From Streptomyces sp. Tue6028 (GTDB taxonomy: Bacteria > Actinomycetota > Actinomycetes > Streptomycetales > Streptomycetaceae): a stretch of 64,000 nucleotides of DNA. Under the pieces are notes generated by a model, which ran no database searches, was not told the DNA's origin, and worked only from the letters and a program-made list of their open reading frames with translations. Positions 1 to 7,610 of this stretch are shown here, piece after piece; the first letter of the stretch is position 1; every line of letters starts with the position of its first letter. A program made the position numbers and the translations under genes. Where the stretch lies: the NCBI RefSeq assembly GCF_002300165.1, contig NZ_MLCE01000012.1:310001-374000 (forward strand). Reading direction: 5' to 3'.

Positions 1-161
1 TTGCCGAGGACGTTGGACACGAGGAGGTGGGCGCGCTTGGGGTTGCGGCGCAGGGCCAGCCCCAGCAGCTCGCCGAGCCGCTCGTCCCCGACGAGTTCGA
101 CGCCGAGTCGCTCGGCGACCCACGTACCCGTCCACACGACGTCGTTCACAGCGCTGTTCAT
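1..161 (-). CDS. Phosphoribosyltransferase-type Ter-locus protein, N-terminus only
   Basis: Only the first 53 residues are inside the window; the rest lies beyond base 1. The fragment begins MNSAVNDVVWTGTWVAERLG and contains RRNPKRAHLLVSNVLGK. That segment resembles the N-terminus of the phosphoribosyltransferase/PELOTA-domain proteins found in actinobacterial ter gene clusters, which are proposed to help make a nucleoside-like metabolite. The ATG at 161 has AAGGAA about 5 nt upstream. The stop codon of the CitE-like gene lies 44 bp upstream on the same strand, so the two are probably co-transcribed. The assignment rests on a short conserved stretch plus gene context, because the catalytic PRPP loop is not visible. 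Confidence 0.6.
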   Translation of the reverse strand, partial: MNSAVNDVVWTGTWVAERLGVELVGDERLGELLGLALRRNPKRAHLLVSNVLG

Positions 162-205
162 CGATTCCTTGTCGATCGTGTTCCGCGGGGCCCGGCCGGG
201 CCGGC

Positions 206-1375
206 TCACTCGGGGAGTCCGGCGGCGAGCAGCTCCACGAAGCCGATGTCCTCGTTCGCGACGCCGAAGACCTCGGCGCGCAGCAGCGTGCGCTCCGCCC
301 AGGCGCGGTGCGGCTTCACTTCATTCATCTTGTTCGTGTACGCCGACCGAAGTACACCCCCGCCGCCTCGCTCGGGCCTGAGGATGTCCTGGGCGTCGCT
401 GAACTCCTCGTGACTGACTACGGACAGTGCGTGCACGGGCAGGACGTGCGAGGGGTGGATGCAGGTCTTGCCCTGCAGGCCGTTGGCCTGGTCGAGGGCG
501 ATCTCGCGGAGGAGTCCGTCCATGGCGTGCTCGATCAGTGCCTCGCGCAGTTCCTCCGCCTGGCCCTCCAGGAAGGGGCTGCGGCGCAGCTGCGGCTTGA
601 ACATGCGCTCCTGGACGCGGAAGTACTCCCAGACCGGTCCGGTCACCGTGAAGCCGGTGCCGTCGGCCCGTCCCAGCATGTTCACCACGTCGGCGATCAC
701 GGAGGCGACGACCTGCACGTCGTAGGCCGTCATGTCGGGGGCGCGGCGAAGCCCGTACGAGGAGCAGAAGTCGGTCACGCCGAGGCGCAGGGCGAGCACG
801 CGGTCGCGGTACTTGTCGACGGCGCGGGATATGCCCTCCAGGGTCTCCACGCGCGATTCCCGGTAGAGCAGCTCGGGCGATTCCAGCACGGGCATGGCGA
901 ACAGCCGGCGTCCGCTCGCGGTCTCGGCGCCGGTGAGGGCCTCCAGGAAGGGCATGCCGCGTTCCTCGGTGAACTTGGGCATGACGAACCCGGACAGCAG
1001 CCGGACGGAGGGGCCGAGGCGCCGGACGAGGTCGGGGATCTGCTCGGGGAAGCGGACCCGGACGAAGAGCAGCGGGAGCTCGCCCGCATCGGCGCGGCCT
1101 GCGAGGTCGGCGAACTGCCTGACGAGGTTCTCCTCGGCGCCGGCGACCTCCGCGTCGTCGATGGAGTCCTCCAGGCACAGCACCATGGAGACCACACCGC
1201 GTTCGGCCTGCTTGACGATGTCGTCGGCCAGCCGGGGCCTGGTCGCCGGGCTGTACAGCGTGGCTCCGAGGGCCGTGGCCAGGACGCGGGCCGGGGAGTC
1301 GGCGGTGAAGACGCTCGGCTCCTGGTGGAAGAGGCGTTGCCGCTCTTCCGGGGCGATGTGACCGAAATGACGCAT
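206..1375 (-). CDS. HpcH/HpaI aldolase / citrate lyase beta-like (CitE) family protein
   Basis: A 389-residue TIM-barrel protein of the CitE/HpcH superfamily, cytosolic and Mg-dependent by family. Members cleave or form C-C bonds of acyl-CoA or oxo-acid substrates; the substrate here is unknown. Visible family features are the early strand VVSMVLCLEDSIDDAEV (acidic residues expected at the metal site), FVRVRFPE and a C-terminal GKTCIHPSHVLPVH segment typical of CitE-like lyases. Its length is greater than free-standing CitE (about 290-320), as in the CitE-like enzymes of Ter biosynthetic clusters. It sits 44 bp ahead of the phosphoribosyltransferase-type gene and diverges from a TerD gene, which argues for a Ter-linked biosynthetic role rather than citrate fermentation. 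Confidence 0.85.
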   Translation of the reverse strand: MRHFGHIAPEERQRLFHQEPSVFTADSPARVLATALGATLYSPATRPRLADDIVKQAERGVVSMVLCLEDSIDDAEVAGAEENLVRQFADLAGRADAGELPLLFVRVRFPEQIPDLVRRLGPSVRLLSGFVMPKFTEERGMPFLEALTGAETASGRRLFAMPVLESPELLYRESRVETLEGISRAVDKYRDRVLALRLGVTDFCSSYGLRRAPDMTAYDVQVVASVIADVVNMLGRADGTGFTVTGPVWEYFRVQERMFKPQLRRSPFLEGQAEELREALIEHAMDGLLREIALDQANGLQGKTCIHPSHVLPVHALSVVSHEEFSDAQDILRPERGGGGVLRSAYTNKMNEVKPHRAWAERTLLRAEVFGVANEDIGFVELLAAGLPE

Positions 1376-1555
1376 GAAACTCCCCCGTGGCGACTAGGCG
1401 GCCCTACGTGATCTGGCCGGTAATAGTACGTATGGATCCATGTCAGAGGTTCCCACCGAGCATGAAGTTCAGGTAACCCGGCCGTGTCCGGCACCCACCG
1501 GTTCCGGGGAGACCCCACGTTGTCGTGACCAGGACCGAGAGGGCAGGATGACCGC

Positions 1556-2443
1556 ATGACGCACGCGATGCTGAAGGGGTCGAACGTCCCGCTGGACGCC
1601 ACAGCGGTGCGCGCCGTGCTCCGCTGGACGCCCGGGCAGGACGTACCCGATGTGGATGCCTCGGCGCTGCTCCTCGGCCCCGACGGTCGTGTGCGATCCG
1701 ACGAGGACTTCGTCTTCTACAACCAGCCCCGCCATCCCTCCGGCAAGGTGTGGCGGCTCGGCAAGAAACGCGTCACCGAGGGCCTGACCGACACGATCCA
1801 GACGGATCTGGCGGGTGTCGAGTCCGGTGTCGGACAGATTCTGCTGGTCGCGTCGGCGGACGACGTCACCTTCGACCGCGTACGTGATCTGCGCATCGTG
1901 CTGTACGACGCCACCGTCGCGGACGGTGAACCGCTGGCGTACTTCGACATCAAGCCGGAGACCGGTGCGGAGACCGCGCTGATCTGCGGTGAGCTGTACC
2001 GGCGCGGTGACGGCTGGAAGTTCCGGGCGCTCGGTGAGGGCTATTCCAACGGTCTGGTCGGGCTCGCGACGGACTTCGGCATCTCCGTGGACGAGACGGA
2101 GGCCGCGGCGGCGGCCGTGACCGGATCCGGTCCCGACGCCGCCTGGTCGGCGCCCGTGTCCGCTCCCGAGACCTCGGTGCCGCTGCCTCCCGAGCAGCCC
2201 GCTCCGGTGCCGCAGCAGCCCTCGTACGGCTATCCGCAGCCGGCCGCCGCGCCCACCGCTCAGCCGGCTTACGGCTATCCGCAGCCGCAGACCGCTCCGG
2301 CCGCCCAGCCGGCCTACGGCTATCCGCAGCCGCAGACCGCTCCGGCGACCCAGCCCGCGTACGGCTTCCCGCAGCCGGTGGGCACGCTGCCCGACCCGGA
2401 CTTCAGGCTGCCTCCGCAGGGGCCGCAGTTCCTCGGGCGTTAG
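1556..2443 (+). CDS. TerD-family protein with C-terminal YGYPQP repeat tail
   Basis: 295 residues. Residues 1-180 are a TerD domain: [41 protein letters not shown] and [24 protein letters not shown] all match the family. TerD proteins bind calcium through acidic residues in the D-x-D-A-S-A type segment and act in tellurite and oxidative stress responses. Residues from about 219 to 280 form a low-complexity tail with four YGY/F-PQP motifs in 15-residue units rich in Pro, Gln, Tyr and Ala. The same tail style occurs in scaffolding or phase-separating proteins; its role here is unknown. The ATG at 1556 follows GGCAGGAT. The gene diverges from the CitE-like operon and converges on the TerA-like gene. 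Confidence 0.9.
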   Translation: MTHAMLKGSNVPLDATAVRAVLRWTPGQDVPDVDASALLLGPDGRVRSDEDFVFYNQPRHPSGKVWRLGKKRVTEGLTDTIQTDLAGVESGVGQILLVASADDVTFDRVRDLRIVLYDATVADGEPLAYFDIKPETGAETALICGELYRRGDGWKFRALGEGYSNGLVGLATDFGISVDETEAAAAAVTGSGPDAAWSAPVSAPETSVPLPPEQPAPVPQQPSYGYPQPAAAPTAQPAYGYPQPQTAPAAQPAYGYPQPQTAPATQPAYGFPQPVGTLPDPDFRLPPQGPQFLGR

Positions 2444-2496
2444 GGCCTGCCTGCGGATTCCGGGCAGGCGGGGACGGCCGGACAGGACCCGGGGCG

Positions 2497-3234
2497 TCAG
2501 CGCTCGACCTTCGACTTGTAGCCGCGGCCCCACTGGAGGCCCCAGCCGTAGAGACGGTCGAGCTCGGCCTGGAAGCCGTAGACGAACTTGACCTCGCGGC
2601 GCACGGTCACCTCGCCCTTGTTGCTCTCGATCATCACGACCGCGCAGGAACGGGCCTGCGGATGGCGCTCCTCCAGGCCGATCTCGATGCGCGGTCCGTT
2701 GCTCGGGTAGAGCGTGATGATGGCGTGGGTGCGGTCGAAGGCGGGGGTCTGGTCGTAGATGTAGACGAAGACCAGCAGCCGCTTGATGTCGTCACGGTGG
2801 TCGAGGTTGACGTAGGCCGTCTCGCCCGACGCCGAGCCGAAGCGGTCGTCGCCGCTGAGCTTCACGTAGGGCGGGACGTTGAGTTCGCCGAAGAAGCTGC
2901 CGAGCGGCTGGACCACGCCCTTGGTGCCGTCCGTCAGCTCGTACATGACGCCCAGGTCGAGGTCGACGTTGACCATGCTCTGGGTGTGCGCCTGGACCAC
3001 TTCCGGCTTGAGGGTGCGGAAGGGATGGCGCAGCACGCTGCCGCGCTGCGGGCCGCCGATGTCGGAGGTGCGCATCCGCCAGGACAGGTTGATGCGCAGG
3101 TTGCCGGTGGCCGCGCCCTGCTTGGTGAGCGAGACGGTGTGGTTGCGCTTGGTCAGTTCTATGGAATTGGTGGCGGCGCTGCCGGAGTCGAAGTCCGCCG
3201 AGCGTCCGCGCCACAGGTCCTGCCAGATACCCAT
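2497..3234 (-). CDS. TerA-like tellurium resistance/stress protein
   Basis: 245 residues from the ATG at 3234 (MGIWQDLWRGRS), preceded by a G-rich stretch (GGGGGGCC). A longer reading frame continues upstream, but that extension is arginine/proline-rich and crosses the palindromic repeats, so I excluded it. The protein has the TerD-like beta-sandwich flavour (IELTKRNHTVSL, LRINLSW, DLGVMYELTDGTKGVVQPLG, VFVYIYDQTPAFDRTHAIITLYP) but lacks the canonical GWD/DASA core, as in TerA-type relatives annotated as tellurium resistance proteins. There is no signal peptide or membrane segment. It lies downstream of the DUF475 gene on the same strand, 147 bp away, with three palindromes in between. Confidence 0.8.
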   Translation of the reverse strand: MGIWQDLWRGRSADFDSGSAATNSIELTKRNHTVSLTKQGAATGNLRINLSWRMRTSDIGGPQRGSVLRHPFRTLKPEVVQAHTQSMVNVDLDLGVMYELTDGTKGVVQPLGSFFGELNVPPYVKLSGDDRFGSASGETAYVNLDHRDDIKRLLVFVYIYDQTPAFDRTHAIITLYPSNGPRIEIGLEERHPQARSCAVVMIESNKGEVTVRREVKFVYGFQAELDRLYGWGLQWGRGYKSKVER

Positions 3235-3325
3235 TTGGCCCCCCAGGTTCCTCGAAAGTGCGGCGGGGCGGCCGCGAGGACTGTTCCTCGTCGGCCGCCC
3301 CGCTACAGAGCGTTCCTCGACCGGA

Positions 3326-3390
3326 GGGGTGTCACACCCCCGATCGTGCCGGGGTGTCACACGCCGGGTCCGGCCGGGGCGTCACACCCC
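3326..3390. repeat. Three 15-bp palindromes at exact 25-bp spacing
   Basis: GGGGTGTCACACCCC begins at 3326 and is a perfect palindrome around a central C. Near-identical copies begin at 3351 (one mismatch in the right arm) and 3376 (one mismatch in the left arm). Exact 25-bp spacing of three inverted repeats looks like a multi-site operator or a nucleic-acid structure rather than chance. The third copy overlaps the stop codon of the DUF475 gene, and the set sits in the leader of the TerA-like gene. Function is inferred only. Confidence 0.6.
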
Positions 3391-4530
3391 GGAAGAGATC
3401 TCAGCCTTCTCGTCCGAGGTCTCGCCTTTTCCCTCGGCCGCGGCGAGCGCCTTGTTGCGGCGCACGGAGGACCAGAAGGACCAGGCGATCAGGACGACAC
3501 CGACGAGGCCGGTGATGACCTCGTTGATCTCGTACTGGATGGTGACCATGAGGATCACGGCGAGGGCGCCGATCGCGTAGTGCGCGCCGTGCTCCAGGTA
3601 GACGTAGTCGTCGAGGGTGCCCTGGCGGACCAGGTAGACGGTGAGCGAACGGACGTACATGGCGCCGATGCCCAGGCCGAGCGCCATCAGCACGATGTCG
3701 TTGGTGATGGCGAAGGCGCCGATGACACCGTCGAAGGAGAACGACGCGTCCAGGACCTCCAGGTAGAGGAACATGAAGAACGCGGCCTGTCCGGCGAGGA
3801 CGATGGCCGGCTTCTTCTTCCCGGTCCGCTCGGCCTCCTCCTCTTCCTCGTGTTCGCGCTCCTCCTCCTCTTCGAGCTTGTCCTCGAAGTAGCCGGAGAG
3901 TCCGCCGACGACCATGTACGTGATCAGGCCGGCGATACCGGAGATCAGCACCGTCTGCGCCTTGTCGACGTGCGCGCCGCCGTGCTGGTGGGCGTGCGTG
4001 GCGAAGGTGAACGCGGTGATCAGCAGGACGACCAGCGCGATGCAGACCGACAGCATGTCGACCTTGCCGAGCTTGGCGAGCGGGCGCTCGATCCAGCGCA
4101 GCCACTGGATGTCCCGGTCCTCGAAGATGAAGTCGAGGAAGATCATCAGCAGGAACATGCCACCGAAGGCCGCGATCGCCGGGTGGGCGTCGGTCACGAG
4201 CTCCTGGTAGTGGTCCTTGTTGTTGAGCGCCAGGTCGACGGCCTCGATCGGGCCGATCTTGGCGCTGATGGCGACGATGACGACGGGGAAGACCAGTCGC
4301 ATACCGAAGACGGCGATCAGCACGCCGATCGTGAGGAAGATCTTCTGCCAGAAGGCATTCATCTTCTTCAGGATTCCGGCGTTGACCACCGCGTTGTCGA
4401 AGGACAGCGAGATCTCGAGGACGGCCAGGATCGCCACGATCCCGAAGGCGGTCCACCCCCCGTAGAACGCCGCTGCGACCAGACCGAGCGCGGTAATCGC
4501 GAACGACCAGCCGAAGGTTTTCAGAAGCAC
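3382..4530 (-). CDS. DUF475 (TerC-related) integral membrane protein
   Basis: 382 residues, GTG start. The protein has about eight or nine hydrophobic helices. Two acidic membrane motifs, LEISLSFDNAVVNAG (helix 2) and LEVLDASFSFDGVIGAF (mid-protein), are the signature of the TerC/DUF475 superfamily, in which the conserved acidic residues are thought to bind or export metal ions. A highly charged cytoplasmic loop (EEEEEREHEEEEEAER, about residues 221-236) separates the halves. A His-rich loop (HAHQHGGAH) is also present and could bind metal. It lies between TerD genes and the TerA-like gene, the usual Ter membrane partner position. The last codons overlap a palindromic repeat. Confidence 0.9.
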   Translation of the reverse strand: MLLKTFGWSFAITALGLVAAAFYGGWTAFGIVAILAVLEISLSFDNAVVNAGILKKMNAFWQKIFLTIGVLIAVFGMRLVFPVVIVAISAKIGPIEAVDLALNNKDHYQELVTDAHPAIAAFGGMFLLMIFLDFIFEDRDIQWLRWIERPLAKLGKVDMLSVCIALVVLLITAFTFATHAHQHGGAHVDKAQTVLISGIAGLITYMVVGGLSGYFEDKLEEEEEREHEEEEEAERTGKKKPAIVLAGQAAFFMFLYLEVLDASFSFDGVIGAFAITNDIVLMALGLGIGAMYVRSLTVYLVRQGTLDDYVYLEHGAHYAIGALAVILMVTIQYEINEVITGLVGVVLIAWSFWSSVRRNKALAAAEGKGETSDEKAEISSGV

Positions 4531-4637
4531 TGGCTACCCAATCGTGTATGTACGGGTCTCCCCCGCGCCGTACTCGGCTTTACCTAACGTTGACCACGAA
4601 GTCTAAAGGGCCGCCGCTCCGGCTGAGGTGGGTGGGC

Positions 4638-5213
4638 CTAGGAAACATTGACCCCGAAGTCCAGGGCGATGCCCCGCAGGCCCGACGCGTACCCCTGACC
4701 GACCGCGCGGAACTTCCACTCGTTGTTGTAGCGGTAGACCTCGCCGAAGATCATCGCGGTCTCCGTCGAGGCGTCCTCGCTCAGGTCGTAGCGGGCGAGC
4801 TCCTGGCCGTCGGCCTGGTTGACGACGCGGATGAAGGCGTTGCTGACCTGGCCGAAGGTCTGGCCACGGTTGTCCGCGTCATGGATCGAGACCGGGAAGA
4901 CGATCTTGTCGACGGTGGCCGGCACCTTGGAGAGGTCGACCAGGATCGACTCGTCGTCACCCTCGCCCTCACCCGTCAGATTGTCGCCGGTGTGCTCCAC
5001 GGAGCCGTCCGGGCTCTTGAGCTGGTTGTAGAAGATGAACCACTCGTCACCGAGCACCCGGCCGCCGTTGCACAGCAGCGCGCTGGCGTCGAGGTCGAAA
5101 TCGGCTCCGGTGGTGGAGCGCGCGTCCCAGCCGAGCCCGATCATCACCTGCGTGAGGTTCGGTGCGGCCTTCGAGAGGGAGACATTGCCCCCCTTGGCGA
5201 GCGTGACGCCCAT
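4638..5213 (-). CDS. terD: TerD-family calcium-binding stress protein
   Basis: 191 residues, the normal TerD length, from the ATG at 5213 with GGAGG 9-10 nt upstream; an upstream in-frame extension lacks homology and was dropped. Canonical motifs are present: [67 protein letters not shown] (the calcium loop), SVSI-type strand [11 protein letters not shown] and the terminal [17 protein letters not shown]. TerD proteins are soluble and contribute to tellurite, oxidative and phage stress responses; in Streptomyces they also affect differentiation. It is followed on the same strand by the DUF475 gene 107 bp away and preceded by a second TerD gene, separated by a strong hairpin. Confidence 0.95.
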   Translation of the reverse strand: MGVTLAKGGNVSLSKAAPNLTQVMIGLGWDARSTTGADFDLDASALLCNGGRVLGDEWFIFYNQLKSPDGSVEHTGDNLTGEGEGDDESILVDLSKVPATVDKIVFPVSIHDADNRGQTFGQVSNAFIRVVNQADGQELARYDLSEDASTETAMIFGEVYRYNNEWKFRAVGQGYASGLRGIALDFGVNVS

Positions 5214-5254
5214 GATGCTGGTCCTCCCCGAGGTCTGTCTTTCAGTTGTGCAGC

Positions 5255-5292
5255 AGGTCCGGCACCGCACGCAAGGGTGCGGTGCCGGACCT
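5255..5292 (-). terminator. Intrinsic terminator hairpin between two terD genes
   Basis: Arms AGGTCCGGCACCGCAC (5255-5270) and its exact complement (5277-5292) form a perfect 16-bp stem with a 6-nt loop. It lies 22 bp past the stop codon of the terD gene that ends at 5314, so the two tandem terD genes are likely separate or attenuated transcription units. Confidence 0.8.
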
Positions 5293-5313
5293 CGGAGCCG
5301 AAGGCTGTACGGC

Positions 5314-5889
5314 TCAGACGTTGACGCCGAAGTCCTGCGCGATGCCGCGCAGGCCCGAGGCGTAGCCCTGGCCGATGGCGCGGAACTTCCACTCGGCGCC
5401 GTTGCGGTAGAGCTCGCCGAAGACCATCGCGGTCTCCGTGGAGGCGTCCTCGGAGAGGTCGTAGCGCGCGATCTCCGCGCCGCCCGCCTGGTTCACCACG
5501 CGGATGAACGCGTTGCGCACCTGGCCGAAGGACTGCTGGCGGTTCTCCGCGTCGTAGATCGAGACCGGGAAGACGATCTTCTGGACGTCGGCGGGAACGG
5601 CGGCGAGATTGACCTTGATCTGCTCGTCGTCGCCCTCGCCCTCACCGGTGAGGTTGTCACCGGTGTGCTCCACCGAGCCGTCAGGGCTCTTGAGGTTGTT
5701 GAAGAACACGAAGTTCTGGTCGTTGGCGACCTTGCCCTGGTCGTTCGTCAGCAGCGCGCTGGCGTCGAGGTCGAAGTCCGTGCCGGTGGTGGTGCGGACG
5801 TCCCACCCCAGACCGACGATGACCGCGGTCAGTCCCGGGGCCTCCTTCGACAGCGATACGTTGCCGCCCTTGCTGAGGCTGACTCCCAC
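5314..5889 (-). CDS. terD: TerD-family calcium-binding stress protein
   Basis: 191 residues. I chose the GTG at 5889 ([15 protein letters not shown]), which has GGAGG 4 nt upstream and restores the usual TerD N-terminus; an ATG four codons earlier would leave no room for this ribosome site. It carries all TerD landmarks: [60 protein letters not shown] and [18 protein letters not shown]. It is about 70-75% identical by eye to the neighbouring TerD at 4638-5213, so the pair looks like a tandem duplication, whereas the TerD at 1556 is much more diverged. Cytosolic; probably first gene of its transcription unit. Confidence 0.95.
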   Translation of the reverse strand: MGVSLSKGGNVSLSKEAPGLTAVIVGLGWDVRTTTGTDFDLDASALLTNDQGKVANDQNFVFFNNLKSPDGSVEHTGDNLTGEGEGDDEQIKVNLAAVPADVQKIVFPVSIYDAENRQQSFGQVRNAFIRVVNQAGGAEIARYDLSEDASTETAMVFGELYRNGAEWKFRAIGQGYASGLRGIAQDFGVNV

Positions 5890-6003
5890 GAGTCCTCCCA
5901 ATGGTGTCCAGGGGCGGGGAGCCCCGAAGTGCGTTGGTATCGGATCAACGTGTCGATCCTAGTGACGGGTTCCCGGACCCCGCAGGGCCTGGAACCGAAC
6001 AAA

Positions 6004-6462
6004 TCAGAGGGTGTCGAGCGCCTTGACGTACTCGTTCAGGTCACGCGCGTCCGGCAGGCCGTTGACGACGGTCCAGCGGACCACACCCTCCTTGTCGATG
6101 ATGAACGTGCCGCGCAGCGCGCAGCCCTTGTCCTCGTCGAAGACGCCGTACGCGCGCGAAGTGTTGCCGTGCGGCCAGAAGTCGGAGAGCAGGGGGTACT
6201 CCAGGCCCTCCTGGTCGGCGAAGACGCGCAGGGTGTGGATGGAGTCGTTGGAGACGGCGAGCAGCTGGGTCTCCCGGTCCGTGAACTGCGGCAGGTTGTC
6301 GCGCAGGGAGCACAGCTCGCCGGTGCACACGCCGGTGAAGGCGAACGGGTAGAAGAGCAGCACCACGTTCTTCTCGCCGCGGAAGTCGGACAGGCGCACG
6401 GTGGCGCCGTGGTTGTCCTTGAGCTCGAAGTCCGGGGCCTTGCTGCCGACCTCGATCGCCAT
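6004..6462 (-). CDS. Peroxiredoxin (AhpE/BCP type)
   Basis: 152 residues. This thiol peroxidase reduces hydrogen peroxide and organic or lipid hydroperoxides. The active site is [13 protein letters not shown], with the peroxidatic cysteine at C46 and another cysteine five residues later (C51), a spacing compatible with an atypical 2-Cys PrxQ/BCP mechanism; overall similarity is to the AhpE-like one-domain class. The start is set at the ATG ([14 protein letters not shown]); a GTG two codons upstream is better spaced from GGGAAG and cannot be excluded. No signal peptide. It is flanked by Ter genes and DUF3052, consistent with a stress neighbourhood but in its own short unit. Confidence 0.93.
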   Translation of the reverse strand: MAIEVGSKAPDFELKDNHGATVRLSDFRGEKNVVLLFYPFAFTGVCTGELCSLRDNLPQFTDRETQLLAVSNDSIHTLRVFADQEGLEYPLLSDFWPHGNTSRAYGVFDEDKGCALRGTFIIDKEGVVRWTVVNGLPDARDLNEYVKALDTL

Positions 6463-6648
6463 GGTCACTCGCTTCCCTTCCGAGGGTCTGTTCGGGTGAC
6501 GACCACCCTACGCAGGGAGCCGCTCACGACCCTGTGCGGGCGGGCCGCGCGACTTCCGAGGCCACCCGGGCGGCCCCTCGGCGGGGCCGGGGCGGGGCCT
6601 GCGCCCGGCCGGCGACGGCGGCCCGGCCGCCGTTCCGGGGCATGCGTG

Positions 6649-6680
6649 AGGCCCCCGCCGGGTCTGTCCGGCGGGGGCCT
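6649..6680 (-). terminator. Terminator hairpin after the DUF3052 gene
   Basis: AGGCCCCCGCCGG (6649-6661) pairs perfectly with 6668-6680 across a 6-nt loop. It sits 34 bp beyond the DUF3052 stop codon and before the peroxiredoxin promoter region. Confidence 0.75.
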
Positions 6681-6713
6681 GACGCGGTGCTCTGCGGAAG
6701 GCGGAGCGGGATC

Positions 6714-7142
6714 TCAGCGCTTGGACTTGGGCGTGGCCAGGCGGGTGCCCGACCATTCCTTGGCCACGGAGATGCTCTTCGTCTGGGAGAGGCCGGCGGT
6801 CTGCGCCGCATCGCTGATGTCGCTGGGTTCGACGTATCCGTCCCGGCCGGTCTTCGGGGTCAGCAGCCAGATCATGCCGCCGTCCTCAAGGAGACCGATG
6901 GCGTCCACCAGTGCGTCCGTGAGATCGCCGTCCTCGTCCCGGAACCACAGCAGCACGACGTCGGCGACGTCGTCGTAGTCCTCGTCGACCAGATCCTGGC
7001 CGATCAGCGATTCGATGCCTTCACGGAGCTCGTGGTCAACGTCGTCGTCGAAGCCGATCTCCTGGACCACCTGTCCGGGCTCGAACCCCAGCCTGGCGGC
7101 CGGGTTGGTCCGCTCCTCCGCGTGGTCCGCGGTCGCGCTCAC
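6714..7142 (-). CDS. DUF3052 family protein
   Basis: 142 residues, starting at the GTG at 7142, which has AGGAGG 6 nt upstream. The acidic, soluble protein belongs to the actinobacterial DUF3052 family: ARLGFEPGQVVQEIGFDDDVD, a very acidic middle (DLVDEDYDDVADVVLLWFRDEDGDL) and GGMIWLLTPKTGRDGYVEPSDISDAAQTAGLSQTKSI cut into conserved blocks. The function is unknown. The gene is conserved next to aceE in streptomycetes and is divergently transcribed from it here, so a regulatory or metabolic link to pyruvate dehydrogenase is possible but unproven. A possible promoter (TTGACG at 7188-7193 and TAATTC at 7167-7172, spacer 15) lies just upstream. Confidence 0.88.
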   Translation of the reverse strand: MSATADHAEERTNPAARLGFEPGQVVQEIGFDDDVDHELREGIESLIGQDLVDEDYDDVADVVLLWFRDEDGDLTDALVDAIGLLEDGGMIWLLTPKTGRDGYVEPSDISDAAQTAGLSQTKSISVAKEWSGTRLATPKSKR

Positions 7143-7610
7143 GGCTTGCCTCCTGATCATGTTTCGGAATTAGGGCCTCCCCCGGCTCGTCAAGAACTCG
7201 GGGAAGTCTCAGCCACGCGCGTGCGCGAAGCGTTGGCCGTAGTCCACACGGGCCGGGCGGATCGCGCAAGTACCCGGCCGTCGAGACCGCCGAAACGGTG
7301 ACGATCCCGGCGCTGTCGACGCAACCCACGGCCCGCCACGAGTACACCGCGTGACACACACCACACCCTTCTGCCCCTTTTACGAGTTTCGGAACCCTGC
7401 GGACGTACGAGTGCCGAACGACTTTGCGGAACGCGTCATGGAGTGAGCGTATCGTTACGTTTTGGCCGGGCACGTCCCGCCGATCTCGACGAACGTGGCG
7501 GTTACCCCTTGGTAGAGATGACGTTTGCGTTCCCGAGGTACACGATGGGGAACGGTGAAATGACGGGGAAAAACCCACCGCAGACAGCCCTCTGACAGCG
7601 AAGGAACAGC
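7143..7610. other. Divergent intergenic region DUF3052 / aceE (468 bp)
   Basis: No convincing coding region on either strand. It must hold both promoters: a weak sigma-70-like pair for DUF3052 at 7167-7193 (minus strand) and the aceE promoter, whose position I cannot fix. The stretch near 7400-7600 is noticeably less GC-rich than the genes around it, which fits a long aceE leader. Confidence 0.4.

Noticed and set aside
3235..3360. N-terminal extension of the TerA-like protein
   Set aside because: The 42 extra codons are Arg/Pro-rich, cross the palindromes, and lack homology; the internal ATG at 3234 fits the family start.
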